Assembly: GCA_025936615.1 (NCBI GenBank)
Contig: JAICSZ010000026.1
Location: 1 to 11,692, forward strand
Source of the DNA: Pedococcus sp.
GTDB lineage: Bacteria > Actinomycetota > Actinomycetes > Actinomycetales > Dermatophilaceae
Length of the DNA: 11,692 nucleotides
Direction of reading: 5' to 3'
Made by a program: the position numbers and the translations under genes. Under the pieces are notes generated by a model. That model did no database searches. It was not told the DNA's origin and was given only the letters and a program-made list of their open reading frames with translations. Shown one piece after another: positions 1 to 7,495 of this stretch (positions are counted from its first letter, which is position 1; every line of letters begins with the position of its first letter).

Positions 1-24
1 CTCGTCGGTGGCGGTGGTGCTCAC
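1..24 (-). CDS. trxB: 5' end of a gene, probably thioredoxin reductase (partial)
   Basis: Only the first eight codons lie in the window. They read (GTG start at 24) M-S-T-T-A-T-D-E and stay open to the edge. An AAGGGG stretch about 10 bases upstream could be the ribosome binding site. The assignment to thioredoxin reductase, the flavoenzyme that reduces thioredoxin with NADPH, rests on synteny: in Mycobacterium and Streptomyces trxB follows the sigM/anti-sigma pair on the same strand. It also rests on the SigR/SigH-type promoter at 88-113, a hallmark of trxB in those genera. The eight residues alone cannot prove the identity. Confidence 0.5.
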
Positions 25-58
25 TCGGCTACAGCCCCTTGTGGTCGAAACGGAGGTG

Positions 59-75
59 CACCGCAAGATGCGGTG
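59..75 (-). other. Short hairpin in the predicted trxB leader
   Basis: A perfect 6-bp inverted repeat (CACCGC / GCGGTG) with a 5-base loop. It lies just downstream of the expected start of transcription from the promoter at 88-113 and 35 bases before the GTG start at 24. No T-rich tail follows, so a terminator is unlikely. It may be a 5'-leader stem affecting mRNA stability, or chance. Confidence 0.3.
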
Positions 76-87
76 TTCGCTTGCTGC

Positions 88-113
88 AACTGATCGTACG
101 GCGCGAATGTTCC
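88..113 (-). promoter_or_regulatory. SigR/SigH-type ECF promoter upstream of probable trxB
   Basis: On the minus strand GGAAC (113-109) is followed by exactly 18 bases and then GTT (90-88). This matches the known consensus GGAA(T/C)-N18-GTT used by Streptomyces SigR and mycobacterial SigH, the thiol-oxidative-stress sigma factors that drive trxB in those organisms. Transcription would start near 80-81, giving a leader of about 55 bases before the GTG at 24. It fits the gap between the anti-sigma gene and trxB, and suggests trxB can be induced independently of the upstream operon. Confidence 0.7.
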
Positions 114-166
114 GGCGGCCGCGCGGCAGGCCGGTGGTGAGGCGTGTCCGCGTGGCGGGAGTGGCT

Positions 167-970
167 TCAGGGCAGGCTGACCGGTCCGGCGAGGGGGCTG
201 GTGTGGCCTGCGGTGCAGGTGCGACGCACGGCGAAGGCGGTCTGTCCGGTGCCGGAGCTCACCACGAGCACCACGGCCTGGCTTCCCTCGAAGGTGGCGA
301 GGTCGGCCATGACCCGGCTGGCGGGCTCGAGGTGCAACGCGTCGAGGCACGGCTCGAGCCCGACCGGTGTGCCTGCCGGCCCGATCGAGGGCGACTCCGC
401 GGCGAGCGGCGCGAGCGGGTGGCCGGGCTGGTCGACGAAGGCCTGCACCTGACGGGTGAAGTCCTTGGCCGTGTATGCCGTGTTGGTCTGGTAGATGGTC
501 ACCGCGCCACCGGGGGCCGCCATCTGCTTGTCCGAAGCGGACCCACCGTCGGCAGCGCCCGGGGTCGACCCGGCTGACGAGCCGGCCGACCCACCGGCGA
601 GGCCCTGGGCGCCGCTGCCCGCCTCCTGGGATTGCGCCCCCGCAGCCGAGGAGCTCTGGGTCGTCGACCCGCCCAACGACGCCAGCACACCGCCGGGGCC
701 GGTGCCGGTGACCAGGGCGGGCACGGCGACCGCTGCCACCGCGACAGCGGCCGCGGCCAGGCCGAACCGGCGCCAGGTCCGGCGCCGCTCGGCGAGGCTG
801 ACCACCCGGGAGCCTGCGCGCGCTTCCTGCTCCGCGGCGATCGAGGCGTTGATTCGGTCGACGACGTGGCTCGGCATGGGCCCCGGGTCGGCCAGCCCGG
901 CAAGCAGGGCACGCACGCCCGTGGGGTCGTCGAGGTCCTCGGGCCGGTCGGGCGTGGTCGGCGTGCTCAC
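167..970 (-). CDS. rsmA: Membrane anti-sigma factor paired with SigM (RsmA-like)
   Basis: A 267-residue single-pass membrane protein encoded downstream of sigM; by position and architecture it should hold SigM inactive at the membrane. Residues 1-68 form a cytoplasmic part with a predicted helical, charged stretch (about 35-68). Residues 69-89 are an Ala/Val-rich transmembrane helix. Residues 100-150 are a Ser/Gly/Ala-rich low-complexity linker, and 155-267 a small extracytoplasmic domain with its only two cysteines, C208 and C252. No HxxxCxxC zinc motif is visible, so it is not a classic zinc anti-sigma factor. The GTG at 970 was chosen because GGAGAG lies 7 bases upstream. The frame is open further upstream to 1111, but that part overlaps the end of sigM and is Arg/Pro-rich. 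The symbol is by synteny with M. tuberculosis Rv3912; sequence similarity in this family is weak. Confidence 0.75.
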   Translation of the reverse strand: MSTPTTPDRPEDLDDPTGVRALLAGLADPGPMPSHVVDRINASIAAEQEARAGSRVVSLAERRRTWRRFGLAAAAVAVAAVAVPALVTGTGPGGVLASLGGSTTQSSSAAGAQSQEAGSGAQGLAGGSAGSSAGSTPGAADGGSASDKQMAAPGGAVTIYQTNTAYTAKDFTRQVQAFVDQPGHPLAPLAAESPSIGPAGTPVGLEPCLDALHLEPASRVMADLATFEGSQAVVLVVSSGTGQTAFAVRRTCTAGHTSPLAGPVSLP

Positions 971-1023
971 CACGACACTCTCCAGACGTCTCGGGTCGGG
1001 CGGGTTGGCTGTGCGGGTCCGGG

Positions 1024-1059
1024 GGCGTCGTGCAGCCCCGAACGGGCTGGCACGACGCC
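1024..1059 (-). other. Strong hairpin between sigM and the anti-sigma gene
   Basis: A near-perfect inverted repeat: 15 bases at 1024-1038 pair with 1044-1059, with a single bulged base (1050) and a 5-base loop (1039-1043). The stem is almost all G/C. It occupies the 109-base gap 971-1079 between the sigM stop and the anti-sigma start. No T tract follows on the minus strand, so it may be a U-less terminator or attenuator, or a processing or stability element. I see no convincing promoter in the rest of this gap. Confidence 0.7.
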
Positions 1060-1079
1060 GGGAAGACACCTGTAGGACG

Positions 1080-1652
1080 TCATGGCTGCTGCGATGGTTC
1101 CCCGTGGGCACCGGCCTCGCGCCCGCCCAGCAGGGCAGCCATGGCCTCGCGGCCTCGGCTGCACCGCGACTTCACCGTTCCCTCGGCCACCTCGAGCACA
1201 GCGGCGGCCTCGGCAACCGACAGCCCGTGCATGTCGACGAGCACCAGTGCCAGCCGCTGGCCCTCGGGCAGCCTGTCCAGCGCCTGCCGTACGTCGAGCC
1301 GCGCCTCGACCGCGGAGTGGTCGTCGCGGCGGTCTGCGAGCTCGCGCTCGGGCAGCTCGCTCGTGGGCCGGTCGCGGCGCAGCCGGTCGAGGCAGGCGTT
1401 GACGACGATCCGGTGCAGCCAGGTCGTCACGGCGGCGTCACCGCGGTAGGACGCGGCCCGCCGAAAGGCAGAGATGAACGCGTCCTGCACGCAGTCGGCG
1501 GCCAGCTCGCGGTTGCCCGTGGTCCGCAGCGCCACGGCCCACATCCGGTTGCGGTGCCGGCGGAAGATCTCGCCGAACGCGTCGGGGTCACCCTCGACGT
1601 GCAGCCGCATCAGCTCCCGGTCATCCCTCTTCTGGAGCGGCGTGCCCCCCAC
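1080..1652 (-). CDS. sigM: ECF RNA polymerase sigma factor SigM
   Basis: A 190-residue extracytoplasmic-function sigma factor. Region 2 spans about 20-90 (core-binding and -10 recognition), with the family-typical sequence AADCVQDAFISAF at 51-63 and TTWLHRIVVNACLDRLRR at 76-93. Region 4 spans about 118-172, with the helix-turn-helix LSVAEAAAVLEVAEGTVKSR at 144-163 that reads the -35 element. The GTG start at 1652 has GGGAGG 9 bases upstream. The gene begins 27 bases after the pseudokinase stop, so it is probably cotranscribed with the murJ operon. The next gene is its membrane anti-sigma factor. Length and context match mycobacterial SigM (Rv3911). The C-terminal tail beyond residue 175 looks disordered. 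Confidence 0.93.
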   Translation of the reverse strand: MGGTPLQKRDDRELMRLHVEGDPDAFGEIFRRHRNRMWAVALRTTGNRELAADCVQDAFISAFRRAASYRGDAAVTTWLHRIVVNACLDRLRRDRPTSELPERELADRRDDHSAVEARLDVRQALDRLPEGQRLALVLVDMHGLSVAEAAAVLEVAEGTVKSRCSRGREAMAALLGGREAGAHGEPSQQP

Positions 1653-1679
1653 GGCTGTCTGCCTCCCGAGCCGCGACGG

Positions 1680-3704
1680 TCAGGAGACCGTGACCTCGGC
1701 GAGCGTGGCGCGGTACCGGCCGTCGTCCACCTTGGACAGCTTGGTGAACCAGATGAAGACGTACTGCCCGTCGATCGTCTTGTCGGCGCGGATGGTCACG
1801 GTGCCGGACTTGTCCGAGGAGCTCCCGAGCTTGTCGTCCGCGGCGAAGGAGTTGCGGTCCGCCCCGACGTAGACGGTGACGTCGGAGGCAGTGGGCAGGT
1901 CGAGCACCACCGTCGACACCTTGCCGGTCTGCCCGAGGTCCACCCGCAGGCCGACACCCTTCTTCAGGCCGCCGAGACCCGCCGAGGCGTAGCCCTCCGA
2001 GCTCCAGTAGGTGCTCTTCTTCCCGTCGAAGACCCGCGCGGCCTCGCTGTTGCGCTCGGAGCCGTCACCCTCGGGGTCGAACCCGGTCACGCTGAGGATC
2101 GGGAGCTCCTTGGCCTGCTGCTCCTGGCCGCCGCCGGATGGCGTCACCGTCGCAGTCGGCGCGGTGACCGTCACCGTGCCGCCCGCCTTCGGGGTGTCGT
2201 TTCCGAGGGGGTTCTTGATGCCTGAGCCGATCTGCGAGACCCCGTAGACACCGAGGACCGTCGCCACCACGAGGAACGCGGCGATGATGGCCAGCACCAG
2301 CTTGGACTCGTCCTTGGTCGGCTTGGCCGCGGTCTCGGGCGGCAGCATCGGGAGCGGAGGCTCGAGCCGGTCGTCGTCGACGAGGGCGTCGTCGAGGCTG
2401 ATCCGGCGCTGCTCCGCGCGTTCCTCGGCGGCCCGGCGAAGCTCCCGACGTTGGGCCGCCTTGTCGGCCTGCGCCTTGGCGAACGTGCCAACCCGCTCCG
2501 CGGCGACTCCCGCGGCGTGTCCCGCCGCGTGCCCCGCGGTGCCGAGGGCGGAGCCCACCGCGCCCGCGGCGGCAGCGGCACCGGCTGCGGCTGCGGCGCC
2601 CCGCCCCGACTCGTCCTCGCCATGGGCGTCCTCTGGTATGCCGCGTGGCTGGTCGTCGTGGCCCGGGCCACCCTTGCTGGGCGCGGACTTCTCGGACGGA
2701 GCGACCCCTGACCGGGCAGCCGGGTCGAACCGCAGCGGCGTGGTGGTCTCGTCGGCGCCGGGGTGCGCGTGGCCGACGGCCGGCTGCATCCCGCCGGGCG
2801 GGGCGATGTCCGGCCGGTGCTCGTCGGCAGCCAGCGGCTCATGCTCGTGGGGGTCCTGCCACCCACGCTGCAGGTCGTCGACGGGGAGCGCGATGGTCGG
2901 GGAGAGCGTGTCCTCGCGCGGCGCAGCCGCCAGCCCCTCCACCGGGGTGCTCGACCACGGCGCGATCTGGGTGGCGAAGTCGCCAGGAGTCACCGGACCC
3001 TGGTCCTCGTTGAGGGTGAGCCGGCACAGGGCGTCGAGGTCGCCGGGCACGCCGGCCGCGATCTCCGAGGGCGCCGGCACGCCGCCGACCAGGTGCGGTG
3101 CGGACTCCATGCCCGGCACGGGGCCCGGCAGCGGCCAGCGACTGGTCAACGCGGCATACGCGATGGCCACGACGCCGACGGCGTCCAGCCTAGAGGCAGC
3201 GGTGGAGTCGTCGACCTCCTCGGCCCCTGCGAGCGCGGCAGCGGTGGCCACGCCACGCAGCTTCACGGTGCCGTCGTGCGCACGCAGCACCGAGCTGGGG
3301 GTGAGCCGAAGGTGGTGCAGGCCCCTGGCGCGCGCTGCCTCGAGGCCGGTCGCGACCTCGCCGGTCACCCGGCGTGCCTCCTCAGCGGGCAGCCCGCCCT
3401 GCTCGAGCAGGTGGGTCAGGGTGCTGGCTTCGGGCAAGGCCTCCTCGACGAAGAAGCCCACCCCGTCGGAGCGGCCCACGTCGAGGACTCGCACCAGCCG
3501 GGAGTTGTCGAGCCCGGCAGCGCGGCGGGCGGCGTCGAGGACGGTGTCGGCGTGGGAGTCCTGCTCGGTGAAGCACACCACCACCACGTCGCGCTCGAGG
3601 GTCGTGTCGTGGGCGGACCAGCGCTCTGCGCGGGGCAGCTGCTCGAGCCGGCGCTGCACGGCGTACCGGCCACCAAGCAGGGTCGATGGGCCTACCCCGT
3701 GCAC
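1680..3704 (-). CDS. Membrane pseudokinase with external discoidin-like domain, MurJ partner
   Basis: 674 residues, equivalent to the C-terminal half of mycobacterial MviN (Rv3910), which there is fused to MurJ. Residues 9-255 have a Ser/Thr kinase fold trace (GGRYAVQRRL near the start), but catalytic motifs are lost: the VAxK lysine position reads VVVVCF (40-45), the HRDLKPxN loop reads HHLRLTPSSV (130-139), and DFG is replaced by LRG (149-151). Residues 265-460 are a long linker with an Ala/Gly/His-rich part (369-404) and a charged, probably helical or coiled-coil part (408-440). Residues 468-490 are a transmembrane helix, followed by a Thr/Pro/Ser stretch and an extracytoplasmic F5/8-type discoidin-like domain (about 535-674, including ARVFDGKKSTYWSSEGY). 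The GTG start at 3704 has GGAGG 4 bases upstream. Known for the mycobacterial protein: the phosphorylated pseudokinase binds FhaA and controls MurJ. The same role here is inferred. Confidence 0.85.
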   Translation of the reverse strand: MHGVGPSTLLGGRYAVQRRLEQLPRAERWSAHDTTLERDVVVVCFTEQDSHADTVLDAARRAAGLDNSRLVRVLDVGRSDGVGFFVEEALPEASTLTHLLEQGGLPAEEARRVTGEVATGLEAARARGLHHLRLTPSSVLRAHDGTVKLRGVATAAALAGAEEVDDSTAASRLDAVGVVAIAYAALTSRWPLPGPVPGMESAPHLVGGVPAPSEIAAGVPGDLDALCRLTLNEDQGPVTPGDFATQIAPWSSTPVEGLAAAPREDTLSPTIALPVDDLQRGWQDPHEHEPLAADEHRPDIAPPGGMQPAVGHAHPGADETTTPLRFDPAARSGVAPSEKSAPSKGGPGHDDQPRGIPEDAHGEDESGRGAAAAAGAAAAAGAVGSALGTAGHAAGHAAGVAAERVGTFAKAQADKAAQRRELRRAAEERAEQRRISLDDALVDDDRLEPPLPMLPPETAAKPTKDESKLVLAIIAAFLVVATVLGVYGVSQIGSGIKNPLGNDTPKAGGTVTVTAPTATVTPSGGGQEQQAKELPILSVTGFDPEGDGSERNSEAARVFDGKKSTYWSSEGYASAGLGGLKKGVGLRVDLGQTGKVSTVVLDLPTASDVTVYVGADRNSFAADDKLGSSSDKSGTVTIRADKTIDGQYVFIWFTKLSKVDDGRYRATLAEVTVS

Positions 3705-3764
3705 ACTGCCTCCCGCCGTCGACTCCGCCCCGGACGCAGGTGGGCGCCCCGGTGCGTTGTCATC

Positions 3765-5414
3765 CTATGGGGCGGGACTGGCCGGCGGCCGTTTGCGCAG
3801 CCGTCGCAGGACCGGGTCGAGCAGCTGGTCCACCTCCTGCACCTGCATCACGTGAGCGAGCCCGAGGGCGACCGCCAGGAAGACCCCGCCACCGACGGCG
3901 AGCTGCAGGACTGCCTCGACGAACCGGCCGAGCCCCAGCCGGCCGATCCCCGCCACGACCGGCCAGGCCACCACGGCGCCCGCCAGGGAGGCGGCGACGA
4001 GCCGCACGTACAGCCGCGTCGTCGTCCGCAGCCGCAGCAGCCCGAACCGGCGTCGCAGCAGCCAGAATCCGAGAGCCGCCGCAACGAGGTTGCTCGCTGT
4101 CTGCCCGATCCCGACCAGCACGCCCGCGCGGGCCGGGTCGACGAAGAAGGCTGCGATGTTGACCGCCGTGGCGACGCCCGTGACCACGAGCTGCAGGAAG
4201 AAGGGGGTCTTGGCGTCCTCGTAGGCGTAGTACACGCGCTGGATGAGGTAGAGCCAGCCGAACGGCAGCAGACCGAGCATCATCGCGATCATCACGGCGG
4301 CGATGGCGTGCGCCTGCGGGTCGGAGTTCCGGAAGAAGACGAGCCGCGCCGCGGCCGTCCCCAGGAGCACCGCGGCGACGGTGCCCGGGACGAGGAGGAC
4401 GGCCGGCATCCGCAGCCCCCGACCCAGGTCGTCGACGACGGCGCGGGTGTCCCCCGCGTGCGCGGCAGTCGACATGCGGGTGAACAGGGCGGTGACCAGC
4501 GAGAGCGTGATCAGGGAGTGGGGCAGCATGAAGAGCAGGAACGCGCCGCTGTAGGCGGCCTTGCCGGCCCCGACAACGCCGGAGGCGGTCATCAGGTCGT
4601 TGGCGCGGGTGAGCACCTTCGAGGTGACCACGAAGCCGAGCTGGCTGACCCCGAGGGCGGCGAAGGTCCACAGCGCCACCCGCGACGCCGAGCGCAGGCC
4701 GACCCCGCGGAACCCCCAGACCGGCCGGAACCGGAAGCCGCCGCGACGCAGGGGCAGGACCAGCGCCAGCGACTGCACGACGACACCGAGGGTGGCCGTG
4801 CCGGCCAGGACCCAGACCATGTCACTGGTCCACTGACCGACGCTCGGCTGGTGGGGGGCGATGGCGGCGAACCACACGAGGCCGCCGACGGCGACGATGT
4901 TGGCCAGTGCCGGCGCCCACATGTATGCCGCGAACTGGCCGCGGGCGTTCAGCACCTGACCCAGCACGGTGTAGAGGCCGTAGAAGAAGACCTGCGGCAG
5001 GCAGATCAGCGCGAAGGCAGTGGAGAGCGTGATCGTCCGGGAGTCCCACCCCTGGGAGAACAGCCGGACCAGCAGCGGGGCCAGTGCCGTGACCACCAGG
5101 GTCGCTCCCGCGACCACGGTCAGCGACAGCGTCAGGAGCCGGTTGACGAAGTCGTGCCCGCCGTCGTCGTGGGTGGCCGCCTTGGTGATCTGGGGGACGA
5201 GCACCGCGTTCAACACGCCACCGGCGAGCAGCAGGTAGAACTGGTTGGGCAGCGTGTTGGCCACGTCGAAGGCGTCACCGGACAGACCGGTCCCCACGAT
5301 GCCGAGCAGCAGTGCGGTCCGCAGGAACCCGAGCAGGCGCGAGACCGCTGTCCCCGCCGCCATCGCGGCGCTCGACCGCGCGAGGCTGCGCTCGCTGCTC
5401 TGCGCCTCGCTCAT
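3765..5414 (-). CDS. murJ: Lipid II flippase MurJ (MviN family)
   Basis: 549 residues of a polytopic MOP-superfamily membrane protein; the family moves lipid II across the cytoplasmic membrane for peptidoglycan synthesis. The diagnostic N-terminus is clear: SRLLGFLR (25-32), then DAFDVANTLPNQFYLLLAGG (47-66), VLNAVLVPQ (67-75), and later LPQVFFYGLYTVLGQVLNARG. Many hydrophobic helices follow, as expected for about 14 spans. The length is close to E. coli MurJ (about 511) plus a short C-terminal tail that is Pro/Arg-rich. The ATG at 5414 overlaps the stop of the DUF6049 gene by 4 bases (ATGA) and has GGAGAGGA just upstream, so the two are translationally coupled. The kinase-like domain fused to MurJ in mycobacteria is a separate gene here, 60 bases downstream. 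Confidence 0.96.
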   Translation of the reverse strand: MSEAQSSERSLARSSAAMAAGTAVSRLLGFLRTALLLGIVGTGLSGDAFDVANTLPNQFYLLLAGGVLNAVLVPQITKAATHDDGGHDFVNRLLTLSLTVVAGATLVVTALAPLLVRLFSQGWDSRTITLSTAFALICLPQVFFYGLYTVLGQVLNARGQFAAYMWAPALANIVAVGGLVWFAAIAPHQPSVGQWTSDMVWVLAGTATLGVVVQSLALVLPLRRGGFRFRPVWGFRGVGLRSASRVALWTFAALGVSQLGFVVTSKVLTRANDLMTASGVVGAGKAAYSGAFLLFMLPHSLITLSLVTALFTRMSTAAHAGDTRAVVDDLGRGLRMPAVLLVPGTVAAVLLGTAAARLVFFRNSDPQAHAIAAVMIAMMLGLLPFGWLYLIQRVYYAYEDAKTPFFLQLVVTGVATAVNIAAFFVDPARAGVLVGIGQTASNLVAAALGFWLLRRRFGLLRLRTTTRLYVRLVAASLAGAVVAWPVVAGIGRLGLGRFVEAVLQLAVGGGVFLAVALGLAHVMQVQEVDQLLDPVLRRLRKRPPASPAP

Positions 5415-7495
5415 GCGGTCCTCTCCGGCACGGCCGGGAGCGGCTCGGCCGTCTGGCGCGGGCGACGGCGCACCGAGCGCCAGATGCCGAGGACCAGGAT
5501 GACACCGGCGAGGCCGCCGAGTCCCCAGTAGATCCAGTCCCCGGTCGGTGTGACACGCACCTGCACGTTGGCGCCCTGGCCCACGACGGTCCCGTCGGGG
5601 GTCGTGAGGGTCGTTCGCAGCGGCACCAGCCCTGCGGCGAGGGCGGTGACCCGGAGGCTGACGGTGGCCCGGCTCCTGGGGCCGATGTGCAGGATCGAGG
5701 GCGGGCTGTCGATGCGCAACCGCGGGTTGGCGGCCTCGACCGTCAGCTTGACGTTCTTGACCGGCACCTCGAGGGAGTTGGTGACGGTGATCTGCAGCCG
5801 GCCGCTGTCGGCGAGGAAGTTGATGTTGCCGGCTGCGACCTTGACCGCCGAGGTGGTCTCGTCCGCTGCCTTGGAGACCTGCCCGTTGAGGGTCTGCCAG
5901 GCGGTGGGTGCGTCGCGCCAGCGGGTCGAGGCGAGCTGCTCCGCCGCGCGGGTCCACGTGCGGGCGAACTTGTCACCGTCGTCGCGGATCTGGGCGACGC
6001 CCTCGACCGTCTGCAGGGTGTCCTCGAGCCCCCGCAGCCGGGAGGCGGTCAGCACCGGCGGATGGGCGGGCGAGGCCTGCGGCAGCGGCCGGGTCACCGG
6101 CGCGGCGGGGGACGGAGCGGCACGGCGAGCCTGCGCCAGCTCGGCATCGGTCGTCGTGGTCGCCAGCCAGGGGATCGCGGCGGCAGTGGCGAAGAACGCC
6201 CTGGCGGCGGCCGGGTCGGGGTTGAAGGAGCGGGGTGCGGCGACGAGGACGCTGCGCCCCGAGGTGCCGGGCAGCTCGTTGAGCAGCGACACGGACTCGG
6301 CGAGGAACTGCTGGCCGCTCAGCACGCCCTCCGCCGGTGAGGTGGTGCGGGACAGCAGCCGGCTCAGCGAGTCGTCGTAGGTGAGCAACGCCAGCCCACC
6401 CTGGCTGCGCTGGGCGGCACCCGGCGTGGTCCCGCCCAGCCCGTTGTCCAGGGCTGACGCGGCGGTGACCTGGGCAGCGAGGGCCGGAACCCGGAACATC
6501 CGCCGCAGCCCGCCCTCTCCCGCCGCCGTGTAGGCACCGCCCGCGGGCCAGGCGATGTCCGCCCGGCCGCCGAGGGCGTCGGCCACCGGCGCGGCACGGG
6601 CGACCAGGGACTGCATGAGCCCCTCGCCCAGGGCGCTCGAGGCGACGGCCGCGAGGTCGGCGTCGGTGTCGGGGAGCACCCCCGGTCCGTGCTGCGCCGC
6701 CATCGACTCGATCTGGTTCTGCGTCGCCCGCCGGAGGGACTGCTCCTGCTCACCGGTCCCGTCGCTGTGCGCATCCTTGAGGAGGGAGGGAGTGAGGGTG
6801 GGGTCGATGGCCCAGGTGACGGCGGCCTCGTGCGTGGCGGCCAGCACCCTGGAGACCCGCGAGCCCTCGCCGAGGGCGCTCGCCCAGGCGTTCTCGCGCG
6901 CCGGTCCGGCGGGCCCGAACAGGTTGGGGTCGGGGTCAAGGGTCAGTGGCACCGCCCAGGCCAGTGCCATCGGCTGGTACTGCTTGACCCGCTGGTACCC
7001 GGCGAAGGTTCGCACGGTCGCCCCGGCAGCCTCGACGCTGAGCGGGAGGGCACCGTAGGTGGCGGCCCCCTTGGAGGCCAGCCCCTTGACCTTGACCTGG
7101 AACGGCTGGCTCTCGCCGGGGGCCACCGAGGTCGTCATTCGGACACGCGCCACCTCGGTACCCAGGGCGGGCCCGGTCTGCGTGGCCCAGGCCTGCACAC
7201 CGGCGCGGTCCATCCGGGTGTCGGCCGGGCCGAGGACCACCCGCACGATGGGCCGGTCGAGTGCTGCGGTCCCCTCGTTGTGCAGGTCTCCTGAGACGAC
7301 CAGCTGGTCCTGTGGCCCGAGGACGGTGGGGGAGAGGGAGGCCAGCGTCAGGGACGCGGTGGCGGCCACGGCGGCCGGGAGGGTCGAGGTGGGAGGCCCG
7401 GCGGGGTCCGCGCGGGCCGTTGTCGGGGGTGCCCCGAGCAGGGGCAGCGCGATGGCAGCCGCGGTGACCACGCGGCATACGGCGAAGCGACCCAT
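5411..7495 (-). CDS. DUF6049 family secreted, membrane-anchored protein
   Basis: 694 residues. A signal peptide is visible: MGRF start, hydrophobic core to about residue 22, likely cleavage after ARA at 27-29. A long extracytoplasmic region follows, with beta-rich stretches (for example LTLASLSPTVLGPQDQLVVSG) and, near 560-645, an Ig-like domain. A single transmembrane helix lies at about 655-673, followed by an Arg-rich cytoplasmic tail, giving type I topology. It is the positional counterpart of M. tuberculosis Rv3909 between mutT4 and murJ. Its biochemical function is not known to me; the operon suggests a role around peptidoglycan export. The start ATG overlaps the Nudix stop by one base (TGATG). 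A GTG one codon earlier (7498) is an alternative. The stop overlaps murJ by 4 bases. Confidence 0.88.
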   Translation of the reverse strand: MGRFAVCRVVTAAAIALPLLGAPPTTARADPAGPPTSTLPAAVAATASLTLASLSPTVLGPQDQLVVSGDLHNEGTAALDRPIVRVVLGPADTRMDRAGVQAWATQTGPALGTEVARVRMTTSVAPGESQPFQVKVKGLASKGAATYGALPLSVEAAGATVRTFAGYQRVKQYQPMALAWAVPLTLDPDPNLFGPAGPARENAWASALGEGSRVSRVLAATHEAAVTWAIDPTLTPSLLKDAHSDGTGEQEQSLRRATQNQIESMAAQHGPGVLPDTDADLAAVASSALGEGLMQSLVARAAPVADALGGRADIAWPAGGAYTAAGEGGLRRMFRVPALAAQVTAASALDNGLGGTTPGAAQRSQGGLALLTYDDSLSRLLSRTTSPAEGVLSGQQFLAESVSLLNELPGTSGRSVLVAAPRSFNPDPAAARAFFATAAAIPWLATTTTDAELAQARRAAPSPAAPVTRPLPQASPAHPPVLTASRLRGLEDTLQTVEGVAQIRDDGDKFARTWTRAAEQLASTRWRDAPTAWQTLNGQVSKAADETTSAVKVAAGNINFLADSGRLQITVTNSLEVPVKNVKLTVEAANPRLRIDSPPSILHIGPRSRATVSLRVTALAAGLVPLRTTLTTPDGTVVGQGANVQVRVTPTGDWIYWGLGGLAGVILVLGIWRSVRRRPRQTAEPLPAVPERTA

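Noticed and set aside
495..2225. A 576-codon plus-strand frame across anti-sigma and sigM
   Set aside because: It runs opposite three real genes and their intergenic gaps, with no motif or ribosome binding site.
2284..3855. A 523-codon plus-strand frame rich in Ser/Ala/Arg
   Set aside because: Antisense shadow of the pseudokinase gene, with biased composition and no domain.
2763..5531. A 922-codon plus-strand open frame opposite murJ and the pseudokinase gene
   Set aside because: It is antisense to well-supported genes, full of Arg/Gly/His/Gln low-complexity sequence with no recognisable motif, and is the usual shadow frame in very GC-rich DNA.
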